Assembly (NCBI RefSeq): GCF_008085905.1
Contig: NZ_VSFF01000013.1
Span: 62,001 to 126,000, forward strand
Direction of reading: 5' to 3'
From: Actinomadura syzygii
Lineage (GTDB): Bacteria > Actinomycetota > Actinomycetes > Streptosporangiales > Streptosporangiaceae
Length of the DNA stretch: 64,000 nt
Made by a program: the position numbers and the translations under genes. Under the pieces are notes generated by a model, which saw nothing but the letters and a program-made list of their open reading frames with translations, did not search any database and was not told the DNA's origin. Of the stretch, positions 31,354 to 39,188 are shown piece after piece. The number at the start of each line of letters is the position of its first letter. Within the stretch, counting starts at the first letter, position 1.

Positions 31354-32861
31354 GCGTGGCAGGTCGGGTCGGTCGCCGGGAGGACGCCGGTGGCCAGGTA
31401 GGCGTTGACCTCGGCGTCCACGCAGGCGTTGCCGTATTCGCCGTAGATGCCGTGGGCGGTGACGCCGCGCAGGGTGAGCAGGCGGGAGCCGGTCAGCGCG
31501 CGGTGCATGGCCTGGCTGCCCTCGTAGGTCGTGGCGGCGTCGCCGGTCGCGGACACGATCAGCGCCGGAGTCGCGTTGCCGACGCGCGTCGGGGCCTCGC
31601 GCGGGTCGTTCGGCCAGAACGCGCACGGCCAGATGTTGTTCTTGAGCGGGCCGAAGAGGGGGTGCAGCGCGCGGCTGCGCTGGACGTCGTCCCAGTAGGC
31701 GTCCGGGTCTCGCGGCGCGGCCCGGTCGCCGCAGGTGATCGCCGCGGCCGGGCTCACGAGCGGGGAACCCTCACTGGTCAGGACGAACGCCAGGAACCCG
31801 TCGAGTTCCGGGCCGGGGTCGGCCTTACGGCGGTGCGCCGCCTCGTTCAGCGTCCGGACGGTGGACGCGAACTCCGCGCGCCCCGCCGGACGGTCGTCCC
31901 CCGACCCGACCGAGAGCAGATACGGGACGGCCTGATCGTCCACCTCGTACCGCCCGACGCGCAGCGGACGCTCCTCCGCCGCAGCGACGATCCCGTCCAC
32001 GGTCGCGAGCACCCGGGCGGGCGTGGCGCCGAGCCCGTAGGTTCCGTGGCGTTCGGCGGCCCACGCCGCCCAGCCGCGCAGCGCGCGTTCCGCCTCGTCC
32101 TCGGTGCCGCGCAGCGCCCGCGCGCCCCACGCCTCCGGGTCTCCCGCGCTGTCCAGGACGACCCGGTCGGTACGGCCGGGGAACATCTGCGCGTAGACCG
32201 CGCCCAGGTAACTCCCGTAGGAGTAGCCGAGGAACGAGATCCGCCGCTCCCCCAGCACGCGCCGCACGAAGTCGATGTCGCGGGCGGTGTCGCGTGTGTT
32301 GGCGTACGGGAGCACGTCGGCGTGGCGGCGGGCGCAGCGCTCAGCCAGATCGCGCTGCACCGCCACCTGGTGGTCGAACCGGGCGCGGGTCGAGCCCGCC
32401 GAGCGGAGCCACATGCCGATGGGCCAGCCGCAGTCGAGCGGCGTGCTGCGTCCGACGAAGCGCGGGTCGAGGCCGACGAGGTCGTAGCGGCGGGCGACGT
32501 CCTTCATGGCCGCGCGGACGTCCAGGGGCATGCCGAGCGTGGGTTCGCCGGGGCCGCCGTTGTTGAGGACCAGGGTCCCGATCCGATGGGCGCGGTCCTT
32601 GGCGCGGATGCGGGACAGCGCAAGCTTGATCGTGCGTCCGCCCGGCTTGGAGTGGTCGAGCGGGACGGCGACCTCCGCGCACCGCGCGCCCGCCTTGTCG
32701 AGCTTGCGGCCGAGCGTGTCGCCGGGCCCCTGGGCGCAGCGCTTCCAGTGCGGCGGCGGAGGCGGGGCGCCGTCGGCCTCGCTCAGCGGCGCGACGGCGG
32801 CGGACAGCGCGATCAGGGCGGCGACCGGCACCAGCCGGGTCAGCAGGAGTCTCGGTTTCAT
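31317..32861 (-). CDS. Secreted alpha/beta-hydrolase, tripeptidyl-aminopeptidase family
   Basis: The 514-residue exported enzyme has signal peptide VPVAALIALSAAVAPLSEADGA. The oxyanion segment is VLNNGGPG, the nucleophile elbow GYSYGS (Ser), the acid site ALIVSATGDAATTYEG, and the catalytic His is in GVTAHGIYG. The family (SCO7095/SlpD/E-like, S33) removes N-terminal tripeptides or hydrolyses related substrates outside the cell. Four cysteines occur at conserved places (RCAQG, ARCAEV, WPCAFW, NACVD). The last dozen residues (HAGTRWPGERGRS) run into the GNAT remnant and may be foreign. A paralogue lies at 44322. Confidence 0.9.
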   Translation of the reverse strand: MKPRLLLTRLVPVAALIALSAAVAPLSEADGAPPPPPHWKRCAQGPGDTLGRKLDKAGARCAEVAVPLDHSKPGGRTIKLALSRIRAKDRAHRIGTLVLNNGGPGEPTLGMPLDVRAAMKDVARRYDLVGLDPRFVGRSTPLDCGWPIGMWLRSAGSTRARFDHQVAVQRDLAERCARRHADVLPYANTRDTARDIDFVRRVLGERRISFLGYSYGSYLGAVYAQMFPGRTDRVVLDSAGDPEAWGARALRGTEDEAERALRGWAAWAAERHGTYGLGATPARVLATVDGIVAAAEERPLRVGRYEVDDQAVPYLLSVGSGDDRPAGRAEFASTVRTLNEAAHRRKADPGPELDGFLAFVLTSEGSPLVSPAAAITCGDRAAPRDPDAYWDDVQRSRALHPLFGPLKNNIWPCAFWPNDPREAPTRVGNATPALIVSATGDAATTYEGSQAMHRALTGSRLLTLRGVTAHGIYGEYGNACVDAEVNAYLATGVLPATDPTCHAGTRWPGERGRS

Positions 32862-33001
32862 GGCCGAGGACGCTATGCGCGTTGGACGTCCCGTCCGATA
32901 CAGCCAACCGCAGGCGCCGTCCTACAGCCCGCTGTAGTGCGCCGCGGGAACCGGCGGCGGACAATGATCTCCAAACCGCCGTCGCCAGGGAGGGGGCGCG
33001 C

Positions 33002-34150
33002 ATGCGCGATCGGGCGTTCCGCGGCTCGGCCTACCTGCTGGGCACGCTGGTCACCACCGTGGCCACGGTGCTCGCGCTGCCGGTGCTGCTCGCGCCGCCG
33101 GTGGCGCGGGCCTGGGCGGACTGGCACCGGCAACGGGCCGCCAGACTTCTCGGCGTCCCCGCCGAGGGCCGGACGCACCGGAATCTCGCCTGGACGTTCG
33201 CGCACGTCGCCGCCGGGTTCCCGCTCGGCCTCGCCGCCCTGACGTGCCTGGGCAACATCCTGGTCGCCGTGGTGGCGATGACGTCGTGGTGGGCGTTCCC
33301 CGCCGACGCGCGCCCCACCCTGTTCTCGGTCGTCGACGTCCACGTGGACGGGTGGACGACCGCGCTGGTCGCGGGCTCCGCGCAGCTCGCCGTCCTCGGC
33401 GCGGCGGCGTGGTGGGCGCTCCCGGCGCTGGCGCGGCTGCACGCGCGGCTGTGCCTGGCGGTGCTCGCGCCCTCGGCCCGCGACCGGCTGACCGAACGGG
33501 TCGACTCGCTGACCAGGAGCCGGGTCGGGGTCGTCGACGCCCACGGCGCGGAGCTCCAGCGGATCGAACGCGACCTCCACGACGGGACGCAGGCGCGCCT
33601 CGTGGCCATCGCCATGCAGTTGGGCATCGCCCGTGAGGCGCTCGCGGGCGACCCGGACACGGTCGCGACGCTGATCGGGCAGGCGCACGACACGGCGGAG
33701 GAGGCGATGGCCGAACTGCGCGCCGTGCTCCGGACGATCTACCCTCCGATCCTCGCCGACCGAGGGCTGGACGGCGCGCTGACCGCCCTCGCGGCCCGGT
33801 CGGGCGTGCCGGTCCGCGTCGAGCGCGCCGGGCTGGACGCGCTCCCGGCGACCGTGGAGGCGGTGGCCTACTACGTGATCGCCGAAGCGCTGACGAACGT
33901 GGCCAAGCACGCCGCCGCCACCCGCGCGGACGTCCGGGTCGAGCGGGCGGGCGACGTCCTGTCCATCGATGTCACCGATGACGGGAAGGGCGGGGCCGAC
34001 GAGGCGCGCGGCACCGGGATCACCGGGATCCGGCGGCGGGTCGCCGCCCTGGACGGCTCCGTCCGGCTCGACAGCCCGCCGGGCGGTCCCACCACGCTCG
34101 CCGTCCGTGTAGCGATCGTTCCGGAGGCTGCGGCGCCGTGCGAGTCGTGA
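33002..34150 (+). CDS. Sensor histidine kinase (DesK/NarL type)
   Basis: The 382-residue kinase has membrane helices at about 8-32, 62-92 and 115-145. HisKA_3 has phosphoacceptor ELQRIERDLHDGTQARLVAIA, and the HATPase has IAEALTNVAKHAAA, DDGKGGAD and GTGITGIRRR. ATG 33002 follows AGGGAGGGGG. The 3' end overlaps the response regulator by 13 bases, so the two are one operon, divergent from the hydrolase gene at 32861. Confidence 0.92.
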   Translation: MRDRAFRGSAYLLGTLVTTVATVLALPVLLAPPVARAWADWHRQRAARLLGVPAEGRTHRNLAWTFAHVAAGFPLGLAALTCLGNILVAVVAMTSWWAFPADARPTLFSVVDVHVDGWTTALVAGSAQLAVLGAAAWWALPALARLHARLCLAVLAPSARDRLTERVDSLTRSRVGVVDAHGAELQRIERDLHDGTQARLVAIAMQLGIAREALAGDPDTVATLIGQAHDTAEEAMAELRAVLRTIYPPILADRGLDGALTALAARSGVPVRVERAGLDALPATVEAVAYYVIAEALTNVAKHAAATRADVRVERAGDVLSIDVTDDGKGGADEARGTGITGIRRRVAALDGSVRLDSPPGGPTTLAVRVAIVPEAAAPCES

Positions 34151-34812
34151 TCGCGGAGGACAACGTCCTGCTGTCCAGCGGGCTGGAGCTGCTGCTCGCG
34201 TCGAAGGGCTGCGAGGTGGCGGCGGTCGTCCGGGACGGCCCGGCGTTCCTCGCCGCCGTCGCCGCGCACCGTCCCGACATCGCCATCGTGGACGTGCGGC
34301 TGCCGCCGACGTTCCGCGACGAGGGGATCCACGCGGCGCTGCGCGCCCGCCGCGAGCACGGCGCGCTGCCGATCCTCGTGCTGTCGCAGTACGTCGAGCG
34401 CGAGTACGCGGGCGAGCTGCTGTCCGACGGGCGCGGCGGCATCGGCTACCTGCTCAAGGACCGCATCGGACGGGTGGCCGAGTTCGTCGACGCGCTGCGC
34501 CGCGTCGCGTCCGGCGGCACCGCGATGGACCCCGAGGTGATCGCCCAGCTCCTCGCGCGGCCCGGCGAGCCGCTCGACGCCCTCACGGCCCGCGAGCGGG
34601 AGTCCCTCGCACTGATGGCGCAGGGCCACGACAACGCCACCATCGCCGAGCGGATGCGCATCTCCGACAACGCCGTCCACAAGCACGTCGGCAACATCTT
34701 CGCCAAGCTCGGCCTCGCCCCGGACGACTCCGGCCACCGCCGCGTCCGGGCGGTCCTCGCCTACCTGGACGGCACGCGGGAGGTCTTGCCAGCGCGCCCC
34801 GATCGGCCGTAG
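34138..34812 (+). CDS. NarL/LuxR-family response regulator
   Basis: This is a 224-residue regulator with receiver motifs VVIAEDNVLLSSGLE, phosphoacceptor IAIVDVRLPPTFRDEG, VLSQYVE and GYLLKDRI. The LuxR-type HTH is LTARERESLALMAQGHDNATIAERM with recognition helix SDNAVHKHVGNIFAKLGL. GTG 34138 lies inside the kinase gene. Together with the kinase it forms the fourth two-component pair in this window. The palindrome at 34822 just downstream is not obviously its own site. Confidence 0.93.
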   Translation: MRVVIAEDNVLLSSGLELLLASKGCEVAAVVRDGPAFLAAVAAHRPDIAIVDVRLPPTFRDEGIHAALRARREHGALPILVLSQYVEREYAGELLSDGRGGIGYLLKDRIGRVAEFVDALRRVASGGTAMDPEVIAQLLARPGEPLDALTARERESLALMAQGHDNATIAERMRISDNAVHKHVGNIFAKLGLAPDDSGHRRVRAVLAYLDGTREVLPARPDRP

Positions 34813-34821
34813 GGTCACGCC

Positions 34822-34849
34822 AATCTCTGTAGTGAACGCTACAGAGATT
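34822..34849. promoter_or_regulatory. Perfect 11-bp inverted repeat, operator-like, before the MBL-fold gene
   Basis: AATCTCTGTAG (34822-34832) and CTACAGAGATT (34839-34849) flank TGAACG. The core CTGTAG-N6-CTACAG has the spacing of TetR-family operators, and the AT content is higher than around it. It lies 77 bases before the MBL gene start. It could also act as a terminator for the upstream pair, but no T-run follows. Confidence 0.55.
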
Positions 34850-34926
34850 CACGCCCCTCGCCGGTCGTCGGCGACCGTCTCGCCGCATGCCTCTGGCCAC
34901 CCCCAGCGAAGGAAGGTCGTCCCACC

Positions 34927-36150
34927 ATGTGCGAAGAGTCCGGAGAAGAATTCCGCGCAGAGGCCCATGAGGAGTCGTGCGGGGAGCCCCGCTCGCGGCT
35001 GTCCCGCAGGGGGCTGCTGCGCTCGGCCGGAGTGGCGGCCGGGGCGATGACCGTGTCCGGCGTCCTGTCCGGCACCGCGTCGGCGGCGGCGCCGTCCGCC
35101 GCGCCGGCCGCCAAGGGGTACGGGACGCGGCTCGTCCTGCTCGGCACCGCCGGAGGGCCCATCTGGTGGAAGGGATCGGACCGGGACGGCGTGTCCTCGG
35201 CGCTCGTCGTCGGCGACGCCATCTACCTGGTCGACTGCGGGAACTCCTCCGTCCACAACTTCCGGGACGCGGGCCTGCTCGGGCCCGGCGACGGCAAGAA
35301 CGACCTCGGCGAGCTGCGCGCCGTGTTCCTCACCCACCTGCACTCCGACCACGTCGCCGACTATCCGGGCCTGCTGCTCTACGGCATCTGCGGCGGCGGG
35401 CTAGGCCGGGACGACCGGCCCGTCCAGGTGTTCGGGCCGGGGCGGCGCGGGGCCCTCCCGGCGGTGTTCCCGGCCGCCCGGCCCACGCCCGAGCCGGTGA
35501 ACCCGGCCGCGCCGACGCCCGGCACCGTCGACATGACCGCGTCCCTGGTCGCCGCGTTCGCCACCGACTTCAACGACCGGCTCTTCGACACCGGGTCCCC
35601 GGCGATCACCGCCCGGGTGAGGGCCCACGACATCGCGCTGCCGGGCGGCGCCGCGCCCGGCCGCAAGATCCCGCGCCTGAACCGGCCCATCCCCGTCTAC
35701 GAGGACGACCGGGTGCGCGTGACGGCGACGCTCGTCGACCACGGGCAGATGTTCCCCGCGTTCGGCTTCCGGTTCGACACCGACGACGGCTCGGTGGTGT
35801 TCTCCGGCGACACCACGGTCTCGGACAACCTGATCGACCTCGCCGGGGGCTGCGACGTCCTCGTCCACGAGGTGATCGACCAGGCGTGGGTGGAGCAGAG
35901 CATCGCGGCGCTGCCCGTCCCGCAGGAGACCAAGGACGGCTACATCAACCACATGATCGGCTCCCACACCACCATCGAGCAGGTCGGGAAGGTGGCGCGG
36001 CGGGCGGGGGCGGGCAAGCTGGTCCTGAACCACTTCTCGCCCGGCCACCTCCCGGACGGACGGTGGCGCCGCGCGGGCCGCGACTTCGCGGGGCAGGTCG
36101 TTCCCGGACGCGACCTCATGCAGATCGGCGTCGGACGCAAGAAGCACTGA
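34927..36150 (+). CDS. Tat-exported metallo-beta-lactamase-fold hydrolase
   Basis: The 407-residue protein has a twin-arginine signal (SRRGLLRSAGVAAGAMTVSG, residues 26-45) followed by an MBL-fold domain. The zinc site is HLHSDH (137-142), with a further ligand in LVDHGQMFPAFGFRF, SGDT as the acidic ligand region, and LNHFSPGH as the last histidine. The layout is of the RNase Z/arylsulfatase-like MBL group rather than class B lactamases. Export of a folded, metal-loaded enzyme is expected via Tat. The substrate is unknown. ATG 34927 follows GAAGGAAGG. Confidence 0.9.
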   Translation: MCEESGEEFRAEAHEESCGEPRSRLSRRGLLRSAGVAAGAMTVSGVLSGTASAAAPSAAPAAKGYGTRLVLLGTAGGPIWWKGSDRDGVSSALVVGDAIYLVDCGNSSVHNFRDAGLLGPGDGKNDLGELRAVFLTHLHSDHVADYPGLLLYGICGGGLGRDDRPVQVFGPGRRGALPAVFPAARPTPEPVNPAAPTPGTVDMTASLVAAFATDFNDRLFDTGSPAITARVRAHDIALPGGAAPGRKIPRLNRPIPVYEDDRVRVTATLVDHGQMFPAFGFRFDTDDGSVVFSGDTTVSDNLIDLAGGCDVLVHEVIDQAWVEQSIAALPVPQETKDGYINHMIGSHTTIEQVGKVARRAGAGKLVLNHFSPGHLPDGRWRRAGRDFAGQVVPGRDLMQIGVGRKKH

Positions 36151-36160
36151 CCGGCGGTTT

Positions 36161-36197
36161 CGGGCGCGCGGCCGGCGGGAGGCGGGCCGCGCGCTCG
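36161..36197. terminator. Hairpin terminator between MBL-fold and TetR genes
   Basis: CGGGCGCGCGGCC (36161-36173) pairs with GGCCGCGCGCTCG (36185-36197), with one G-T pair and an 11-base loop. It lies between convergent stops. Confidence 0.7.
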
Positions 36198-36201
36198 GGC
36201 G

Positions 36202-36801
36202 TCAGGGGCGGGGCGGGGGAAGCAGGGCGGCCAGGACGCGGGCGGCGGCGTCGGGGTCGGCGGGTTCGCCGGTGATGGTCGGCAGGTAGTGGAACGACTC
36301 GGTGACGCGCAGGACGGTGTAGGCGAGATCGTCCAACGGCAGCGGCGTGGAGACGCGCCCGTCCTCCAGGTCTTCGGCGACCTTCTCGCGGATCAGGTCG
36401 AGGAGCCTCGGCTGGAAGCCGTGCGACTTGAGGGTCAGCAGCCGCATCGCGAGATCGTTCTCCTGCTCCAGGAACCTGCGGGCGCCGGGCTGGTCCCAGA
36501 TGGCGCGCAGCAGGCGGACCATCAGCTCGGGCACGCGCGGGCCCGGCTCGGACGCGAGGCGTTCCCACTCGTCCCGCAGGGTACGTTCCGTCAACGACCA
36601 GATGACCTCGACCAGGAGCTGCTCCCTCGTCCCCACCCAGCGGTAGAGGGTGACGCGGCTGACGCCCAGCTCCGCCGCCAGGGACTGGACGTCGAGCCGC
36701 CGTCCGGCGAGGAAGTCGGCGCGGGCCCGCCGGAAGGCGTCCAGGGCGGTCGGCCTGCCCTTCCGGCCCGCCAGCTGACGTTGCAGCGGGGTCTGTTCCA
36801 T
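36202..36801 (-). CDS. TetR-family regulator, QsdR type
   Basis: The 199-residue protein has an N-terminal TetR HTH (RRLDVQSLAAELGVSRVTLYRWVGTREQLLVEVIWSLTE). The start RQLAGRKGRPTALDAFRRARA and the Trp after TLYR resemble the QsdR group, which includes regulators of lactone and gamma-caprolactone degradation. A helical ligand domain follows. It is divergent from the esterase operon at 36901. The near-start sequence ATGAAAC matches half of the palindrome at 36862-36888, suggesting autoregulation. Confidence 0.9.
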   Translation of the reverse strand: MEQTPLQRQLAGRKGRPTALDAFRRARADFLAGRRLDVQSLAAELGVSRVTLYRWVGTREQLLVEVIWSLTERTLRDEWERLASEPGPRVPELMVRLLRAIWDQPGARRFLEQENDLAMRLLTLKSHGFQPRLLDLIREKVAEDLEDGRVSTPLPLDDLAYTVLRVTESFHYLPTITGEPADPDAAARVLAALLPPPRP

Positions 36802-36861
36802 AGATGAAACCTCCTCATTGGACGTTACACCTTGACAACGGGTCGAAGGCCACCCCAATGT

Positions 36862-36888
36862 ATGAAACATAAGCACTCGATGTTTCAT
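36862..36888. promoter_or_regulatory. TetR operator upstream of the esterase operon
   Basis: A perfect 9-bp inverted repeat, ATGAAACAT and ATGTTTCAT with a 9-base spacer, covers the bases just before the GGAGGT ribosome binding site of the esterase gene. A further ATGAAAC half-site lies at 36804-36810 next to the regulator start. This is the obvious binding site for the divergent TetR protein. Confidence 0.8.
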
Positions 36889-36900
36889 GGAGGTGACATC

Positions 36901-38364
36901 ATGGCTTATCTGCTGCAAACCAAGCAGGGTGCGCTGCGCGGGCGCGACAACGGCGGGATCACCGCCTACCTGGGCGTTCCCTACGCCAAGCCGCCGTCCG
37001 GCGAGCGTCGCTTCGGCCCGCCCGAGCCCGCCGAGCCGTGGGGCGGCGTCCGGGACGCGACCGCGTTCGGGCCGACCGCGCCCAAGGACGACTACATCCC
37101 GATGTACGTCCCGCTGTTCCCCGAAGTGGACATCGAGGGCGACGACTACCTCAACCTCAACATCTGGACGCCGGGCGGAGGCGGCCTCCCGGTCCTCGTG
37201 TGGATCCACGGCGGCGCGTTCACCAACGGGTCGAACTCGGTCCCCGAATACGACGGGACGGCGTTCGCCCGCGACGGCGTCGTGTTCGTCGGCGTCAACT
37301 ACCGGCTCGGCGCCGAAGGGTTCGCCTACCTGGACGGAGCCCCCGCGAACCGCGGCCTGCTCGACCAGATCGCCGCGCTCCAGTGGGTGCAGGACAACAT
37401 CGCCGCGTTCGGCGGCGACCCCGGACGGGTGACCGTCGCGGGCGAGTCGGCGGGCGCGTGGTGCGTGCAGACGCTGCTGTCCATGCCGCGCGCCAAGGGG
37501 CTCTTCCAGCGGGCCATCGCGCAGAGCGGCGGGGCCCAGCACGTCCTGACGCCGGAGACGGGACGGCTCGTCGCCGCCGACCTCGCGCTGCGGGTGAACG
37601 CCGAGCCGACCCGCGAGTCGTTCGCCCGGCTGTCCCCGGCGACGATCGCGCGGGGGGTCCGCGCGGTCGTCGAGGAGGTGCAGACGGCCCCCGACCCCGA
37701 CAAGTGGGGCGACCTCGCGCTCTCCGCGCAGCCGTTCGCGCCGACCGTCGACGGCGACGTCCTGCCCGGCCCGCCGCTGGACGGGTCCGACCCGGAGGTC
37801 GCGCTGCTGACCGGCACCACCGCCGACGAGGCCCGGCTGATCCTCGTCGCGTCCGGGGCGATCGACGCGATCGACGAGGACACGCTGTACGCGTCCGCCG
37901 CCGCCTACGGCCTGGACGCCGACCGCGCGCTCGCCGTCTACCGGGCGAACCGGCCTGACGCGCGGCCCGGCGACCTGCTGTCGGCCGTCGTCTCCGACTG
38001 GTACTTCCGCGTCCCGGTCGTCCGGTCCGCCGAGGCGCGCGCCCAGGAACGCGGAAGGAGCAACACCTGGATCTACCGGTTCGACTGGGCGGCCCCGGAG
38101 CTCGGCTCCGGGCACGGCGTCGACATCCCGTTCGCGTTCGACACGCTGGACGCGCCCGGCCTCGAAGCGCGGATCGGACCGGAGCCGCCGCAGTCCGTCG
38201 CGGACGCCTTCCACGCCGTCTGGGTCGCCTTCGTGACGACCGGCGACCCGGGCTGGGCGCCCTACGAGCCGTCCGCCCGCACGGTCGGCCTGATCACCGA
38301 CACCGTCACCGCGGTCGACGACCCGGCCGGGGCCGAGCGCGTCCTGTGGGAGGGGCGCCGATGA
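36901..38364 (+). CDS. Type-B carboxylesterase
   Basis: The 487-residue cytosolic enzyme has the type-B signature: oxyanion HGGAF (103-107), nucleophile elbow GESAGA with Ser183, acidic residue region TTADEARLI, and the His in SGHGVDIPFAF. The N-terminal LGVPYAKPPSGERRF is characteristic of the family. It cleaves carboxylic esters. ATG 36901 follows GGAGGTGAC. The stop overlaps the crotonase start (ATGA), so hydrolysis of an ester likely feeds the acid to the CoA ligase and crotonase of the same operon. Confidence 0.94.
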   Translation: MAYLLQTKQGALRGRDNGGITAYLGVPYAKPPSGERRFGPPEPAEPWGGVRDATAFGPTAPKDDYIPMYVPLFPEVDIEGDDYLNLNIWTPGGGGLPVLVWIHGGAFTNGSNSVPEYDGTAFARDGVVFVGVNYRLGAEGFAYLDGAPANRGLLDQIAALQWVQDNIAAFGGDPGRVTVAGESAGAWCVQTLLSMPRAKGLFQRAIAQSGGAQHVLTPETGRLVAADLALRVNAEPTRESFARLSPATIARGVRAVVEEVQTAPDPDKWGDLALSAQPFAPTVDGDVLPGPPLDGSDPEVALLTGTTADEARLILVASGAIDAIDEDTLYASAAAYGLDADRALAVYRANRPDARPGDLLSAVVSDWYFRVPVVRSAEARAQERGRSNTWIYRFDWAAPELGSGHGVDIPFAFDTLDAPGLEARIGPEPPQSVADAFHAVWVAFVTTGDPGWAPYEPSARTVGLITDTVTAVDDPAGAERVLWEGRR

Positions 38365-39188
38365 GCTCCGTCCGGTACGAGACGCCGCTGCCGAAGGTCG
38401 CCCGGATCGTCCTGGACCGGCCCGAGCGCCGCAACGCGCAGGACACCGGCCTGCTCTACGAGCTGAACGACGCCTTCGACCGCGCCGCGCACGACGACGG
38501 CATCGCCGTCATCGTGCTCGCGGCGGAGGGGCCGCACTTCTCGTCCGGCCACGACCTGCGCGAGGAGGACCCCTTCGGGGCGCTGGACGGCCACCGGACG
38601 GTCGGCACCGCGTCCGGTTTCACGCGACCGGGCGCGGAGGGGCTCATGGCCCGCGAGGAGGAGGTGTTCCTCGGGTTCTCCGAACGGTGGCGCGACATCC
38701 CCAAGCCGACGATCGCCGAGGTCCAGGGAAAGGTGATCGCGGGCGGGCTGATGCTGGTGTGGCCGTGCGACCTCATCGTCGCCTCCGAGGACGCGGAGTT
38801 CATCGACAACGTCGTCGCGATGGGCGTGAACGCCGTCGAGTTCTTCAACCACCCGTACGAGTTCGGCGTCCGGAAGGCCAAGGAGCTGCTGTTCACGTCG
38901 GGCGCGCTCACCGCCCGCGAGGCCGAGCGGATCGGCATGGTCAACCGGGTCGTGCCGCGCGACCGGCTCACCGAGACGGCCCTCGAGCTGGCCGCGCGGA
39001 TCGCCGAGCAGCCGTCGTTCGCGCTGAAGCTCGCCAAGCGGTCGGTCAACGCGGCGCAGGACGCGCAGGGCAGGCCGGACGCGATCCGGCACGCGTTCGC
39101 GCTGCACCAGCTCGCGCACAGCCACAACGCGCAGGTGCACGGCTTCATCGTCGAACCCGACTTCATGAAGCGGTTCACCCGTGGGTGA
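38361..39188 (+). CDS. Enoyl-CoA hydratase/isomerase (crotonase) family protein
   Basis: The 275-residue crotonase has VARIVLDRPERRNAQ, the oxyanion element HFSSGHDLREE (a GHDL variant), the second oxyanion KVIAGGLMLVWPCDLIVAS, and the helix ALTAREAERIGMVNRVVP. It acts on an acyl-CoA, by hydration, isomerisation or cleavage, and the specific reaction is not evident. ATG 38361 overlaps the esterase stop. The stop overlaps the CoA ligase start by 8 bases. The three-gene operon fits degradation of an ester side chain or aromatic ester. Confidence 0.9.
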   Translation: MSSVRYETPLPKVARIVLDRPERRNAQDTGLLYELNDAFDRAAHDDGIAVIVLAAEGPHFSSGHDLREEDPFGALDGHRTVGTASGFTRPGAEGLMAREEEVFLGFSERWRDIPKPTIAEVQGKVIAGGLMLVWPCDLIVASEDAEFIDNVVAMGVNAVEFFNHPYEFGVRKAKELLFTSGALTAREAERIGMVNRVVPRDRLTETALELAARIAEQPSFALKLAKRSVNAAQDAQGRPDAIRHAFALHQLAHSHNAQVHGFIVEPDFMKRFTRG

